Shown here piece by piece: positions 11,011-22,252 of a stretch of DNA of 64,000 nucleotides. Source of the DNA: Asterias amurensis (taxonomy: Eukaryota > Echinodermata > Asteroidea > Forcipulatida > Asteriidae); NCBI RefSeq assembly GCF_032118995.1, contig NC_092657.1:3159891-3223890 (forward strand), in the 5' to 3' direction. The notes beneath the pieces are model-generated. The model saw only the letters and a program-made list of their open reading frames with translations, ran no database searches and was not told the DNA's origin. Numbering within the stretch: position 1 is the first letter of the stretch; each line of letters begins with the position of its first letter. A program made the translations under genes and the position numbers.

Positions 11011-11761
11011 TAAAGGAACACATTGCCTTGGATCGGTCGAGTCGGTCTTTTAAAAGCGTTTATAACCGTTTGTTATAAAATGCATTTGGTTAGAAAGATG
11101 TTTTAAAAATAGAACACAATGATCCACACACATTTGCCTCGAAATTGCGTGGTTTTCCTTTTACTTTGCGAACTAAACACGGTCGGCCATTTATGGGAGT
11201 CAACTATTTGACTCCCATAAATGGCCGACCGTGTATTCGACGAGGTAAAAGGAAAACCAAGCAATTTCGAGTGATACTTGTGTGGGTCATTATATTCTAC
11301 TTTTAACATATCTTTCTAATCATATGCATTTTATAACAAACGGTTACAAACGCTTTTCAATAATAATAATAATAGACCGTTTTTATATAGCGCTTTTCAC
11401 GCCGGAGGGCGTCTCAAAGCGCTTCCGACAATATTACCCCTGGTCACCGGGCCTTAAATCATTCTTTTAACCATCTCAGCTCCCTGGGGAGTATACAGCC
11501 TGTGCGACAAATACATGCGCTACTCGGCTAAACCAATCACAAGAACCATCTCTGCCCTCACAGGTACCCATTTACCCCTGGGTGGAGAGAAGCAATTATA
11601 GTTAAGTGTCTTGCTCAGGGACACAAGTGTCATGACCGGGATTCGAACCCACACTCTGCTGAACAGAAGCATCAGAGCTTGAGTTTGGTGCTCTTATCCA
11701 CTCGGCCACGACACCCCTACAAAGACCAACTCGACCGATCCAAGGCAACGTGTTCCTTTAA
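11011..11761. mobile_element. TTAA-2 MITE split by SINE-C
   Basis: TTTAAAGGAACACATTGCCT on the left, CAACGTGTTCCTTTAA on the right. With 11361-11720 removed it aligns to the intact copy at 57870. Confidence 0.85.
11361..11720 (-). mobile_element. SINE-C, full length, inserted in a MITE
   Basis: On the minus strand: a Ser/Leu-type tRNA-like head (GTGTCGTGGCCGAGTGGATA ... GGTTCGAATCCCGG), a body (GACACTTAACTATAATTGC, CAGGCTGTATACTCCCCAGG), and a 3' end GCGCTATATAAAAACGG followed by (TTA)n. It cuts the foldback element 11011-11761, whose two sides rejoin exactly on removal. Confidence 0.8.
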
Positions 11762-11909
11762 CACCCGGAAGGAATCTCAATCAAGGGAGATGCTTTTAAA
11801 AGTAATTGACTTGCCAATATGTTACCTGAGAATTTGCCCATGGGAACGGAACAAACTCCCTATCTATTCTGATTATAAAGTATTACATTTTCAGTAGTAC
11901 ATATACGAA

Positions 11910-12084
11910 ATCAAGCATCTGCAAGCACACAACTTGGTATGATATTTTTTTTCCATTATTATCTCGCAACTTCGACAACCAATTGAGCTCAAATTTTCAC
12001 AGGTTTGTTATTTCACACAAATAATGAGATACACCGAGTGAGCAGACTGGTCTTTGACATTACCAACAGTGTCCAGTATCTTTA
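11910..12084 (-). mobile_element. TTAA-1 MITE, half element
   Basis: Same half as at 9418, more diverged (ATTATCTCGCAACTTCGACA to GTGTCCAGTATCTTTAA). Confidence 0.6.
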
Positions 12085-12130
12085 ATGCACAAAGTGAAGA
12101 CCAATGGACTACTCCATGGATGGATGAACC

Positions 12131-12761
12131 ATGGAGGAAGGAATAGAAGGAGCTCGAACGAAGGGACTTCAAAAGTCGAACCTGCGGTACCGCGGTCGTT
12201 TAACAACACCTCGTAATCACCGACATACCTTATACAGACAATGGCCGACCTGGCGTATGTGAGTTTGCGCGTGCGCACTTGGTTCTTCACTCAACCATGG
12301 TGTCGTATGTCGTATGGATATAATACAGAAAAACAACTTTTTTGAGACCTGATAAAAATTGTGTACACTTGTGCTCACCAAATCGAAAAACACAATTGAA
12401 TACCAACCACCCTCAGGTGCTAATACCCAAATTTTGAACCACCGCTAGTGACCGGAAAGTTAAAAAAAAAAAATGAAAAAATATGCCATGATGTTTCAGT
12501 GAAACACCACAAACGGTAAATGAAAACGTGTAATATTCACAATTCTTGTCTCCAATGATTCAACTTTACACGAAGGCAACAGTGCAGAGCGGCAGTACCG
12601 CACGTTCTGTACAAAGAAATCTAATCCTGCTCGTTAATCGGCCGTCCAGCTGGAGGTCTCCTATCTTTTTCCACTAGTTCGACGGGGGGCATTGTCAGGG
12701 TATTCTTTTGTTACTCTGCGGTTATGCGGGTAGTTCGAGCTCCTTCTATTCCTTCCTCCAT
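12131..12761. mobile_element. 631-bp element with a perfect 29-bp inverted repeat
   Basis: Left end ATGGAGGAAGGAATAGAAGG (29 bases, 12131-12159) is perfectly inverted at 12733-12761. GGATGAAC lies at 12122-12129 and 12762-12769, an 8-bp direct repeat one base off the left end. The interior is CpG-rich without a long ORF. An 8-bp duplication would fit a non-autonomous hAT-like element. Confidence 0.7.
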
Positions 12762-12891
12762 GGATGAACTAAAGATCTCTGTAAGGAATTGTCTTTGTTG
12801 GCGTCTCCACTAAACACAGAAAAACATTCCTCCAGCATTAACTTTTGTGAAAGACTTGACTGCACACACTTCAAAGAGTTTGCTTTCGCAT

Positions 12892-13643
12892 GAGCTGATG
12901 TGAACAATGAACACGGTGAATCTATTTTCTAGATTCCAAGTCCGGACAATGAAACTCCAACAGATGATGGTCAGTTTCCGGATATTCCAGGGCAGCCATT
13001 ATCTGACGATTGGGGGTTAAGGGTTCCGAATGGTTTGGAGAGTCAAGAAGACTGACCAATTGACAGGTTCTAGGGAGACAGGGTGCCCTTACCAATGAGA
13101 AATATGCCTTGGTGCCTTTGCCCTTTAAAAAACGAAGCCTGAGATGATGTGAACTATAAACACGGTGAATCTATTTTCAACATTCCAAATCCTGACAATG
13201 CAATTCCAACTGATGAGAGCCAGGTTTCAGAAATTTCAGGGCAGCCATTATCCGACGATTGAGGATTTGGAGGTTTAAGAGTCCCAGGGTTCGATGTCAA
13301 ACAGTCCTACCTTACATGTACAGGCCTGTATGCAAGGGCAAATGCACCAAGGCACATTCTCCTTGGTTAAGAGAGAAATTATAGTAAATGTCTAATGGTT
13401 TGGAGAGTCAAGAAGACTGACTAATTGACAGGTTCTAGGGAGATAGAATGCCCTTGCCAAGGATAAAAATACCTTGGTGCCTTTGCCCTTCTAAAAACGA
13501 GGCATACAGGCCCTGAGCTGATGTGAACAATAAACATGGTGAATCTTTTTTCAACATTCCAAATCCTGACAATGAAACTCCAACTGATGAGAGCCAGGTT
13601 TTGGAAATATCAGGTCAGGGCAGCCATTATCTGACGATTGGGG
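12892..13643 (+). repeat. Threefold direct repeat containing an exon-like unit
   Basis: Units at 12892-13017, 13143-13261 and 13515-13643 share GATGTGAACAATGAACACGG, the CCATTATCTGACGATTG end and the sequence between. Linkers at 13020-13142 and 13391-13514 are also copies of each other (GGTTTGGAGAGTCAAGAAGA) and contain pieces of the CAGGCCTG element. The whole block is therefore a tandem duplication of a composite unit of about 370 bases; the second junction has an extra 120 bases. Confidence 0.75.
12933..13055 (+). CDS. Candidate terminal exon (40 codons plus stop), unidentified
   Basis: After an acceptor CTATTTTCTAG the frame reads IPSPDNETPTDDGQFPDIPG, QPLSDDWGLRVPNGLESQED and TGA. The peptide is hydrophilic and protein-like. 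Two diverged copies of the same stretch follow (13143-13261, 13515-13643); they have lost the acceptor AG and the frame, as expected for decayed duplicates of a real exon. No upstream exon was found on the plus strand. Confidence 0.35.
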   Translation: MPSPDNETPTDDGQFPDIPGQPLSDDWGLRVPNGLESQED

Positions 13644-13689
13644 TTTTGGAGGTTTAGAGCCTAGAGTCCCAGGGTTCAGTTTTAGACAG

Positions 13690-13830
13690 TCCTAACCTTG
13701 TGCTTCATTTTTGAAAGGGCAAAGGGCACCAAGGCATTTTCTCCTCGGTAAAGAGCACCATATGAGGAAATTGTACATTTCTCATGGGGCAACTTGAGGG
13801 CATGAAGGCATTGACAAAATTATCAAGAAC
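13690..13830 (-). repeat. CAGGCCTG element, minus strand, truncated
   Basis: TGAAAGGGCAAAGGGCACCA and GTAAAGAGCACCATATGAGG are reverse-complement parts of the element; joined to a piece of the GAGGCCTGGTTC foldback at its right. Confidence 0.6.
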
Positions 13831-14225
13831 AAGGCCTCGTTGGGTTTAAATAAACCACTGCAATTTGATTCCATTCAAAGGGTACAAAGTGTTACATGTA
13901 CATATGTACCTATGGTACATCCTTTGACAGATTTCAAGCTGTGGACGCGTAATTAACTTGAATTCTCTTTTGATAGTGTCCAGAGAAAAAAAACGTAGGT
14001 TAAAAGTTAATTACAAAGTAAAGTGCTGACAAAGCTGCACACGTTCTACGTACACGGCAACTTTCATGTTGCCTAGTAACATACACAAAGGCTTCAGACT
14101 GCTTGGTGTATCAGCAATTTAATAAACAAAGTGCATTATTGTCAGGGAACACTCACATTTTGTACACAGTGTATTTGGCAATAGACTTAGCAAGTCTCAT
14201 GAGACTTAACAAGTCTGGTGAGTAT

Positions 14226-14340
14226 GGGATTTGAGGCCTTGCATGGTGAAGTATCAATGCATGTATTTGGTTTGCGGCAACACCAAGTGTGTATCTACTT
14301 GCTGGGTAGATTATGTTCCTTTAAGAACTAGCATTGCTTT
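14226..14340 (+). repeat. GCATGGTG...GGTTTGCGG dispersed repeat
   Basis: Same unit as 6955, with TATTTGGTTTGCGGCAACAC and GTGTATCTACTTGCTGGGTA. Confidence 0.55.
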
Positions 14341-14722
14341 ATATTCTTCTGTCACAGTGGATTAAATCTCCATTCATAAATACCTCAGACAGTTTCGCTA
14401 TTCCTATTGGTGGAGAGCGCATCAAGTGGGTGTGTATAAACCTTTGTTTATGACCAGTAAAACGTGTTGAAACATGGGCATGACACGCGAGCTTGCACCT
14501 ATGATTATTAGACAGTTTCTTCATTCCTTTTGGTCGAGAGCAACGGCCGGGACAGTTGTGCCACATCACGCGATACGCACGATACGCACAGCATTCCCTT
14601 ATAAGGAAATGTTTACCAGAGGGCGGCGGAGGGCTTTACCATTTCATAGCTGGAGGGGTGTTGTGTTGAAAGAAATCATTGAACAATTATAATTTTTACA
14701 TTTATTTTATTTTTTGACCCAT

Positions 14723-14892
14723 AATGGAAATCAAAGTGTGTTGAATCGGTTTTCAACTACTGGTTTAAACCCCCCGAGGCCTGGTTCTTGATAATTTACC
14801 TCGACTTCGTCTCAGTAAAATTATCAAGAACCAGGCCTCGTTGGGATTAAACCACTAGTTGAAAACTTCTTTACCACACATTGATTCCCTTA
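14723..14892. mobile_element. GAGGCCTGGTTCTTG foldback
   Basis: GAGGCCTGGTTCTTGATAAT and ATTATCAAGAACCAGGCCTC are perfectly inverted; outer arms TTTCAACTACTGGTTT and AAACCACTAGTTGAAAA. Confidence 0.72.
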
Positions 14893-15058
14893 TTAAATCT
14901 CCTGAATTCTGAAAAATCTACTTCGCCGTAATGTAGCAAGAAAAGTTCTCAAATAAGAACATCTACCCAGCAAGTCGAACACACATGGTGTTAATACAGC
15001 ACACTGAATACAAGTCTCTCGAACTTCCAAGACCAGGTTGAACCTACTCATATTGCAG

Positions 15059-15233
15059 CAGGTCTGATACTTCACGGAGGCAACAAAGGCGATTGCCTCC
15101 ATGCCCCCTGGTCATTGCCTTGGTGCCCTTGAAATGCTCCGATAGAAATTTACAATTTCCCCATAGAGTGCCCTTTTACCAAGCAGAAAATGCCTTGGTG
15201 CCGTTGCCCTTTTAAAAACAAAGCACAGGCCTG
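15059..15233 (+). repeat. CAGGCCTG element
   Basis: CAGGTCTGATACTTCACGGA to AGCACAGGCCTG, 175 bases. Confidence 0.75.
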
Positions 15234-15326
15234 TTGCAGGGTTCTCCCCATGCACCAGCTAGGGTATCCGGCTAGCGTGCCGATAGGCTCATATTTTTAA
15301 ACACAAAAACACGACAAACAAACATT

Positions 15327-15526
15327 TTAAATGATGGTATTTCCATCTTTAAGCAACCCCCGGTGGGGGGTCAGATTTGACAGAGCTTTTAGGAACAGTG
15401 TCCTTAGCACTACATGGATCCAAGAGCAGGAGTTATTGTTATGGGAGGAAAAAGAAACCTGATTTTCTTCACAAGGGTGACTTGAAAAGTCTGAATTCAG
15501 ATTTAAAAGTCTGAAATTTGTCATCC
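15327..15526 (-). CDS. Candidate terminal exon, unidentified minus-strand gene
   Basis: Acceptor TTGTTTTACAG, then an open frame in phase 1 reading GMTNFRLLNLNSDFSSHPCE to TAA at 15329-15327 (66 codons). It is phase-compatible with the exon at 15595-15643. The peptide has no motif I recognise, and its 3' neighbour is repeat-like, so this may be chance or a repeat. Confidence 0.25.
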
Positions 15527-15594
15527 CTGTAAAACAAGTATCCCTGAGCTTTGCCAACCAAGACTGAAGAAAATATTCTGTTTTTAAAACTTAC

Positions 15595-15643
15595 CAGGAA
15601 AAGTTTCTTGAGCTTCAACCTTCAAGTGACTCGATGAATTTTC
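15595..15643 (-). CDS. Candidate 49-bp internal exon, minus strand
   Basis: Enclosed by a strong acceptor (TTTGTTTCTTGCAG) and a strong donor (GTAAGTTTT). Only one frame is open, phase 0 in and phase 1 out: ENSSSHLKVEAQETFP. It joins 15327-15526 in frame. No partner exon upstream was found. Confidence 0.3.
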
Positions 15644-15808
15644 CTGCAAGAAACAAAGTAAAAATGTTATTTCATGATGATGTTTTGGTTGATCACACAA
15701 AATATGAACACTGCCAGCATAGTGTATTTTGTCAGCTCTCCCCAAGGGTTTTGATCAAGTTTTTGGCCATGACATGAATCCCAACTCACTGTGAAGGAAG
15801 ATGTATAC

Positions 15809-16200
15809 TTAAAGACATTGGACACTATTGGTAATTGTCAAAGACTAGTCTTCATAGTTGGTGTATCTCAACATAAGCATTTGATAACAAACCTGTGAAA
15901 ATTTGAGCTCAACCGGACATCGAAGTTGCGAGATAATAGGCCTAATGAAAGAAAAACAATCACCCTTGTCACAAGAAGTTGTGTGCTTTTAGATGGTTGA
16001 TTTCGAGACCTTGAATTCTAAATCTGAGGATTCAAAATCAAATGCGTGGAAAATTACTTCTTTCTCGAAAACTATGCCACTTCAGAGGGAGCCGTTTCTC
16101 AAAGTGTTTTATACTAAATCAACCTCTCCCCATTACGCGTTACAAAGTAATGTTTTATGCTAATAATTATTTTGAGTAATTACCAATAGTATCCACTGCC
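15809..16200 (+). mobile_element. TTAA-1 MITE
   Basis: TTAAAGACATTGGACACTAT at the left; the right end stops at TATCCACTGCC, having lost the final TTTAA. Confidence 0.75.
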
Positions 16201-16879
16201 ACAGTATAACAATCTACCTACGTACATTTTGAGAAAAAAAAAAACAGGTGAAAATCACATGAGCAATATTTTCAGGAGAATCACGCTACAGAACTTCAGC
16301 AAGTAATTTAAAATTGCTAAGCTTCACATCGTTATCATTACAATCAATTAAGCGCGTCATTCAATCCCAGGAATTCACAAAACAACTAACTAGCCTCGTC
16401 TGACACAAATCAATATCTACTGATCAATACTATTGATCGGCAAAATGCCAAATTCAAGGATGGCCAATAATTAGAAGATTAATCAATAGATCGGTGATTG
16501 ACCTAGTGCTAAGCTCTGGCTGGTACCATGCTGTTAGAGGCGCCATAATATTGATTAGAAAAACACAGAAATTATTGACAGAAAATAGGCAGTAAATAAA
16601 TGCAATAATGGAGTGTTGTTGAAAGTCATTATATCAAATTCTGGCAGGATTTTAATTTTTTTTTTTACAATTATGTTTTCTATTTTCTGACATCTGGTGG
16701 TCAATTTAGTGTACAATGCACTTGGTTTATTTACTGTCCTTCTACCTCTAGAACCATGGTTCCGATCCAGCCGATGGCTATTACTAATAGGGGGGGGGGC
16801 GGGGGCTCGGTCCTAAAAATAAAAATAACTTCTGCTTGACACCTAAAAGTTAAACCTGATATTGGTTTATTTTTTTATT

Positions 16880-17255
16880 TTAAAGCCATTGGACCCTTTC
16901 GGTTCAGAAAAAAAAAAAAAATAAATCACAGATTTACAAATAACTTACAGGGTTTACAGAAGGCAATGGTGAAAAACTTCTCTTGAAATATTATTCCATG
17001 AAATGCTTTACTTTTTGAGAAAACAGCAAAACAACATAAATTCTCGTTAACGAGAATTACGGATTTATTTTAAACACATGTCATGACACGGCGAACCGCG
17101 CGGAAACAAGGGTGGGTTTTTCCGTTGTTTTCTCCCGACTCCGATGACCGATTGAGCCTAAATTTTCACAGGTTTGTTATTTGATATAGAAGTTGTGGTA
17201 CACAAAGTGTGGGCCTTGGACAACACTGTTTACCGAAAGGGTCAAATGGCTTTAA
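16880..17255. mobile_element. TTAA-4 MITE, complete
   Basis: TTAAAGCCATTGGACCCTTT to GGGTCAAATGGCTTTAA, about 376 bases; centre AATTCTCGTTAACGAGAATT is a perfect palindrome. Confidence 0.82.
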
Positions 17256-17477
17256 GAGGCCACGCAACATGCCCCAGGTCACCTGTCATCTGTTAGGACT
17301 TAAAATTGGATTTGGTTGTTTTTATTTTGTTGACACAACGCGCTAAAAGATAAACCTGAAGTGTTTTAGCGATTTTAAGTAGGATTTTAAACTTTGCATG
17401 GTGGAAATACGAAATAGAAAGGTTTGTGGTAACACGTGGACCGATTTTACTAAAAACCTTTAACTTGATATTAAAGG

Positions 17478-17642
17478 TCTGCTGATATTTTGAAAGGGCA
17501 AGGACACCAAGGCATATTCTTCCTGGTAAAGGGCACCCTATGATGAAATTGTGAATTTCTTCTTTAGAGCATTTCAAGGGCACCAAGGCTATGACCAGGG
17601 GGCATAGAGGCAATCGCCTTCGTTGCCTCAATGAAGTATCTG
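17478..17642 (-). repeat. CAGGCCTG element, minus strand
   Basis: GGGCACCCTATGATGAAATT and CGCCTTCGTTGCCTCAATGA show the reverse orientation. Confidence 0.68.
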
Positions 17643-17659
17643 GCGCACGTAAAGTAACA

Positions 17660-18290
17660 GTCGCACAAAGTTAAAACCGAAGAAGTTAAAACTTCTTAAA
17701 ACTGACTTTAAAATTTAGTAGTATGGTGTCTGCACAACCTCTATGCATGCCATTCCCATGTGATACACTACTGGAAGACCCCTTAGTCCAAGACTTTTAA
17801 ATCCTAAGAGTCAATAGGTTGAATTTACAGAAAGGGAGTTTATAAAATGGGGGTCCATTGGGCCAGGCTACAAAACTGGGTGTCACTGTATGAACAACAC
17901 CTTACTGTGTTGACGCAGTGAGTCATTTACATTGTACCCCATGGAACCCTATTATGAGCCCAAAAGGGGTCCTTGGGGCGTAACCAGAGTACATGGGGCT
18001 TGGGTTAAATGGGCGTCATGCAGCCTGGGTGCACACCATGCAGTGACTGCCTGCTAGAGGGTCAATCTTTTAATGCTTCAGTAGGCGCATAATAATGAGC
18101 GCATATTATTTCATTTCACTTTCAAAGTTTGAGGAACCGCTCGATTTTTTTTATTCCTAAGTAGATATTATATTTAATAAACCTATCCTGCTTTCTCCAG
18201 AAGATGATCAGAGCACTCTGATCGAAACGTCAAGTTGAAACCAACGGTTCTTTTCAGAACCAACCCAAACTCATTTAAAGATTATCATTA
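17660..18290. other. No recognised gene
   Basis: Unique-looking sequence. AAGATGATCAGAGCACTCTG followed by ATCGAAACGTCAAGTTG at 18200-18235 resembles the 3' junk of dispersed repeats; otherwise nothing. Confidence 0.35.
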
Positions 18291-18918
18291 AAACTACATG
18301 GTGTTACCGCAAAACTTTGCTATCCTATTTCCACCATGTAAAGTTTCACATCCTACAAACCTATCCTGTGTAAACTGCATTTCAAAAGGTGGTCCCGTTT
18401 TTGAGATATCGCCGAAAACCCGGAGGAAGAATAATTCATTTCTGGAATTTTTTACACAATCCGAGAAAAGTTTTGTACAGTAGCAGTTCTCAAATTCAAA
18501 TTTGATCTTGATGGCAAATTCAAATTTGATCTTGATGGAACAATTTGGGGGAACAATTTAAGGGGGTAAAGTCTGATATCTTTTTCCATCATCACATTAC
18601 TTCAAAGTGAAACTTATGAAGAAAAAAAATGTGGGCATGGCACAAAAGTTTACTTTTTATAGGGCAAAGGTTGTGAAGAAATTAATCCATGTTTATTGGC
18701 TCAGCTAATCCATGGCTACTCGTTGTTTTCATATTGATTGGACTTTAGACACAGAGACTTAATGTACACAGTAACAATTATGTAACTTTTTGGTCCTTGC
18801 ACTTTTAGATATCTCATATCAAAAGTAACATAAAAATTTCTGGAATTTTATGGAAACAGAAACAAGATATAAGTATCATGTATGGCCATACAATAAATGA
18901 AACTTATGAAACACATGA

Positions 18919-19306
18919 CTTTAAAGCCATTATACACTTTCGGAACAGAAAGAAAAAAAGAAAAATTCACAGATTTACAAATAACTTACGGGGTTTACAA
19001 AAGGTACATGTAATGTACCTTAGACTTCTCTTGAAATATTACTCCATGAATGCTTTACTTTTTGAGAAAACATCAAAACAAGTATAAATTCTCGATATCG
19101 AGAATTACGGATTTATAGTAAACACATGTCATGACACGGCGAAACATGTGGAAACAAGGGTGGGTTTTCCCATTATTTTCTTCCGACTCCGAAGACCAAT
19201 TAAGCCTAAATTTTCACAGGTTTGTTATTTTATAAGTTGTGATACATGAAGTGTGGGCCTTTGGACAATACTGCTACATGTAACCCAAAGTGTCTAATGG
19301 CTTTAA
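18919..19306. mobile_element. TTAA-4 MITE, complete
   Basis: TTTAAAGCCATTATACACTT to GTCTAATGGCTTTAA; the centre has changed to AATTCTCGATATCGAGAATT but is still a perfect palindrome, which points to compensating change or gene conversion. Confidence 0.8.
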
Positions 19307-19309
19307 CAA

Positions 19310-20200
19310 GAATGTTGTTTAATTGCATCCTCCTGTAACACAACGTTCCAGTCTTGTGATGTGATAACACGTACAAAGCGCATTGCGAACAGCATAATTG
19401 CGTAGTGTGTCCCAATTTGTTGAGCAAATCCACTGAATGCGCTCCATGAGCGTGGTCTCAATGGTAAGCGCAGACATCTTTAAGCTGGAATTTTATCTTC
19501 TTTGGACATTTCTGACACAATCATTCCTCCATTTTTTTCTAGCAACATCTCCTGCATAGCTCATGAGTTCAAAGTACTGAAGTATGCATTGTTTAAATGA
19601 AAAGAAATTGCCCCATGCTGGTTTTTTTTTTTTTTTTGGAAGGGGGGGGGGGGCGAATTTACTTGGGTACATTTTTAAAGTAGGGAACTTACACACTCAC
19701 ACACTCAATACTGATCAGAATAAAAATTTAAAATAAATAATAAAAGAACACATTTTCGACCTACATGTACCTACCCTAGTTTATAATGAAATGTAACCGG
19801 AAACAAAACTTGTTTGGGGCCAATTGAAATACAGACTTTACGTAATGTCACTTCCTGTAGCGAAAACTGTTGTTCTCGAGGCGTGATAAATATGTTCAAA
19901 GCGCATTGCGAATTTGATATCTACACAGATTATTGCGCAGCGTGTGTATGTGAAGGTCAGCTGTACACAAGACCTTTTGGGTCACGGTCCATCTACGGAG
20001 ATTACAAAGATAGCTACAGAAGCTTTCAACTATCCTCCACCTGACAACAAAAGCGGAATCCTCAATGTTATCAATGACGATCTTCCATAATAAGATTAAT
20101 ACCTAGATGCATGCCAGTAGTTGATCACGTTGCTTTGACGCACCTTGGATACCAGTTACCATTCATCATGTGACTGCTTCAGTGTTTAAAGGCAATTCCT
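19310..20200. other. No gene; one short distant duplication
   Basis: CAAAGCGCATTGCGAA with TTGCG(T/C)AG(T/C)GTGTG occurs at about 19374 and 19897, a diverged direct repeat. Poly-T and poly-G runs at 19622-19653. Nothing else recognised. Confidence 0.4.
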
Positions 20201-20204
20201 TGAA

Positions 20205-20305
20205 TCTTTAATAAGGGAATCAATGTGTGGTGAAGAAGGTTTCAACTACATGTAGTGGTTTAATCCCAACGAGGCCTGGTTCTTGATAATTTTACCGAGC
20301 ACCTT
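20205..20305. mobile_element. GAGGCCTGGTTCTTG foldback, one arm
   Basis: One arm only: GAATCAATGTGTGGTGAAGA to GAGGCCTGGTTCTTGATAAT. Confidence 0.6.
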
Positions 20306-20329
20306 GTAAAAACAAATTACATGGTGCTA

Positions 20330-20457
20330 TCAGAATTAGGTCTCATAATTCAAACGTAGTCCCACATCTGGCAGGAAATACTGTATGTTACAGCGCCAGG
20401 AGCGTCACTGGGTGACGGACATGTGCGCGAGATTTAAGAAGCCACAATTACTATTTA
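20330..20457 (+). mobile_element. SINE-C related 3' fragment
   Basis: Shares TTCAAACGTAGTCCCACAT and the AATACTGTATGTTACAGCGC stretch with 1750-1862. Confidence 0.5.
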
Positions 20458-20654
20458 CTTAAGATTTTCCAACAGAAGTGCCCTTTGCAAAATGAAAATG
20501 GCCTTGCCCTCTCAAAGATAAAATTCTAGGCCTCATGTTTAATTAGACAGTTTCAAACATCATAACAACAGTATTTCTAACTGTAAGATATGAATCCAGG
20601 CGAAGTTTATTGTATTGATAAACAACTATGTACACAAGTCTTCACTTTCTCCCG

Positions 20655-21026
20655 TTAAAGCCATTGGACCCTTTCGGTACAGACAAATAAAAAAAGTTCA
20701 CAGATTTACAAATAACTTACAGGGTTTACAGAAGGTAGTGGTGAAATACTTCTCTTGAAATATTATTCCATGAAATGCTTTACTTTTTGAGAAAACAGTA
20801 AAACAATATCAATTCTCGTTAACGAGAATTACGGATTTATTTTAAACACATGTCATGACACGGCGAAACGCGCGAATACAAGGGTGGGTTTTTCCGTTAT
20901 TTTCTTCTGATTCCGACGACCGATTGAACCTAAATTTTCACGGGTTTGTTATTTTATATATAAGTTGTGATACACGAAGTGTGGGCATGGACAATACTGT
21001 TTACCGAAAGGGTCCAATGGCTTTAA
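20655..21026. mobile_element. TTAA-4 MITE, complete
   Basis: TTAAAGCCATTGGACCCTTT to GGGTCCAATGGCTTTAA, 372 bases, centre as in the copy at 16880. Confidence 0.82.
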
Positions 21027-21597
21027 CACTCAATGGTCTGCTGGCAATTATGATTTGCTGGCCAGCATGACCATGATGTACTGTAAGCTTGAAGTCATTT
21101 TTCCCCATTGACTTTTTCACGGGAGTTAATCCTTTATTAAAAGGGATTTCAAGTTTTAAAATTGGCATTAATTTGTTGGCGGACCACTCTTCAGATCCTT
21201 TGTTAGGAACCTACATGTACAACCTTATTGATTTACTATTCTAAATTCCAACCCATTTATACCCAATATAATGTATCAATTGACAAGGAATTTCAACAGG
21301 AATTTCAACAGGACAACTCAGGAATTTCACAGCACAAAAAAAACCAGAATATCCTTTTGAAACAGAAATCTGACTCAGTTAGTTGAGTGTTTGCACACAA
21401 CACCCTAGAAACCATTATTTGACCCGTTAAAAAAAACCTTATCACCGACTTGGCAATACGCTTGGATTAGGAGTCAGAAGTAAGAACACACATGTAGCTG
21501 CATAAACAATTTTAAGCTTTGCGTACTTCAAATAACTGCGCAAACAGTAGCCAACCTGTTTCGACCTGAATTAATTTGAGCATTTGGTCTGTGTTGA

Positions 21598-22252
21598 TTT
21601 TAAGGCACTGGACACTTTTGGTAATTACCCAAATTATTAGCATAAAACTTACTTGGTAACGAGCAATGGATAGCTGTTGATAAACAGGAAGGCAAGTTCT
21701 GTAACTTCACCAAAATAAAGAGGAATACAGAATTACAATGATTTTGTATAGTATTTTTCAATTTAGAAAAATGGTAAAACTGAGATTAAAGAAGAGGAAA
21801 TCAGCTGATCCAAGGAAAAGTTGCATGCCTGTAGTGTATTTAAACAAATTAGAGAAACGGCTCCCTCTGAAGTAACTACATGTACATTATTATATAAAGT
21901 TTTTGAGAAATCTGAGGTAAAAAGACTTCAGGCCTGAAGCCTTTTATTCAAAAGGCATTATTGCAAGCACACAAACTCATACAACTAAGATGACCAATTG
22001 GGCCAAAATTTTCACAGATTTTAAATTTTATATTGCAATTATTGGGATGCACAAGTGAGAATACTGGTCTTAGAAATTTACCAAATGTGTCCAGGGGTCG
22101 ATTTCACAAAGAGTTAGGACTAGTCCTAACTTAGGACTAGTCCTAGGAGATATACAAATTGAATGGATAGTCCTAAGTTAGCTTGAGTAACTGGTCCTAA
22201 CTTGAGATAAGACTAGTCCTAACTCTTTGTGAAATCCACCCCAGTGCCTTTA
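21598..22252 (+). mobile_element. TTAA-1 variant carrying two insertions
   Basis: Left end TTAAGGCACTGGACACTTTT, right end TGCCTTTAA. About 150 bases of unrelated sequence sit near 21690-21845, and a CTAGTCC foldback (22091-22244) sits ten bases from the right end. Confidence 0.6.
22091..22244. mobile_element. CTAGTCC foldback inside a TTAA-1 variant
   Basis: Nearly identical to 6612-6764. Flanked by CCAG on both sides, ten bases before the host element's TTTAA end. Confidence 0.78.
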
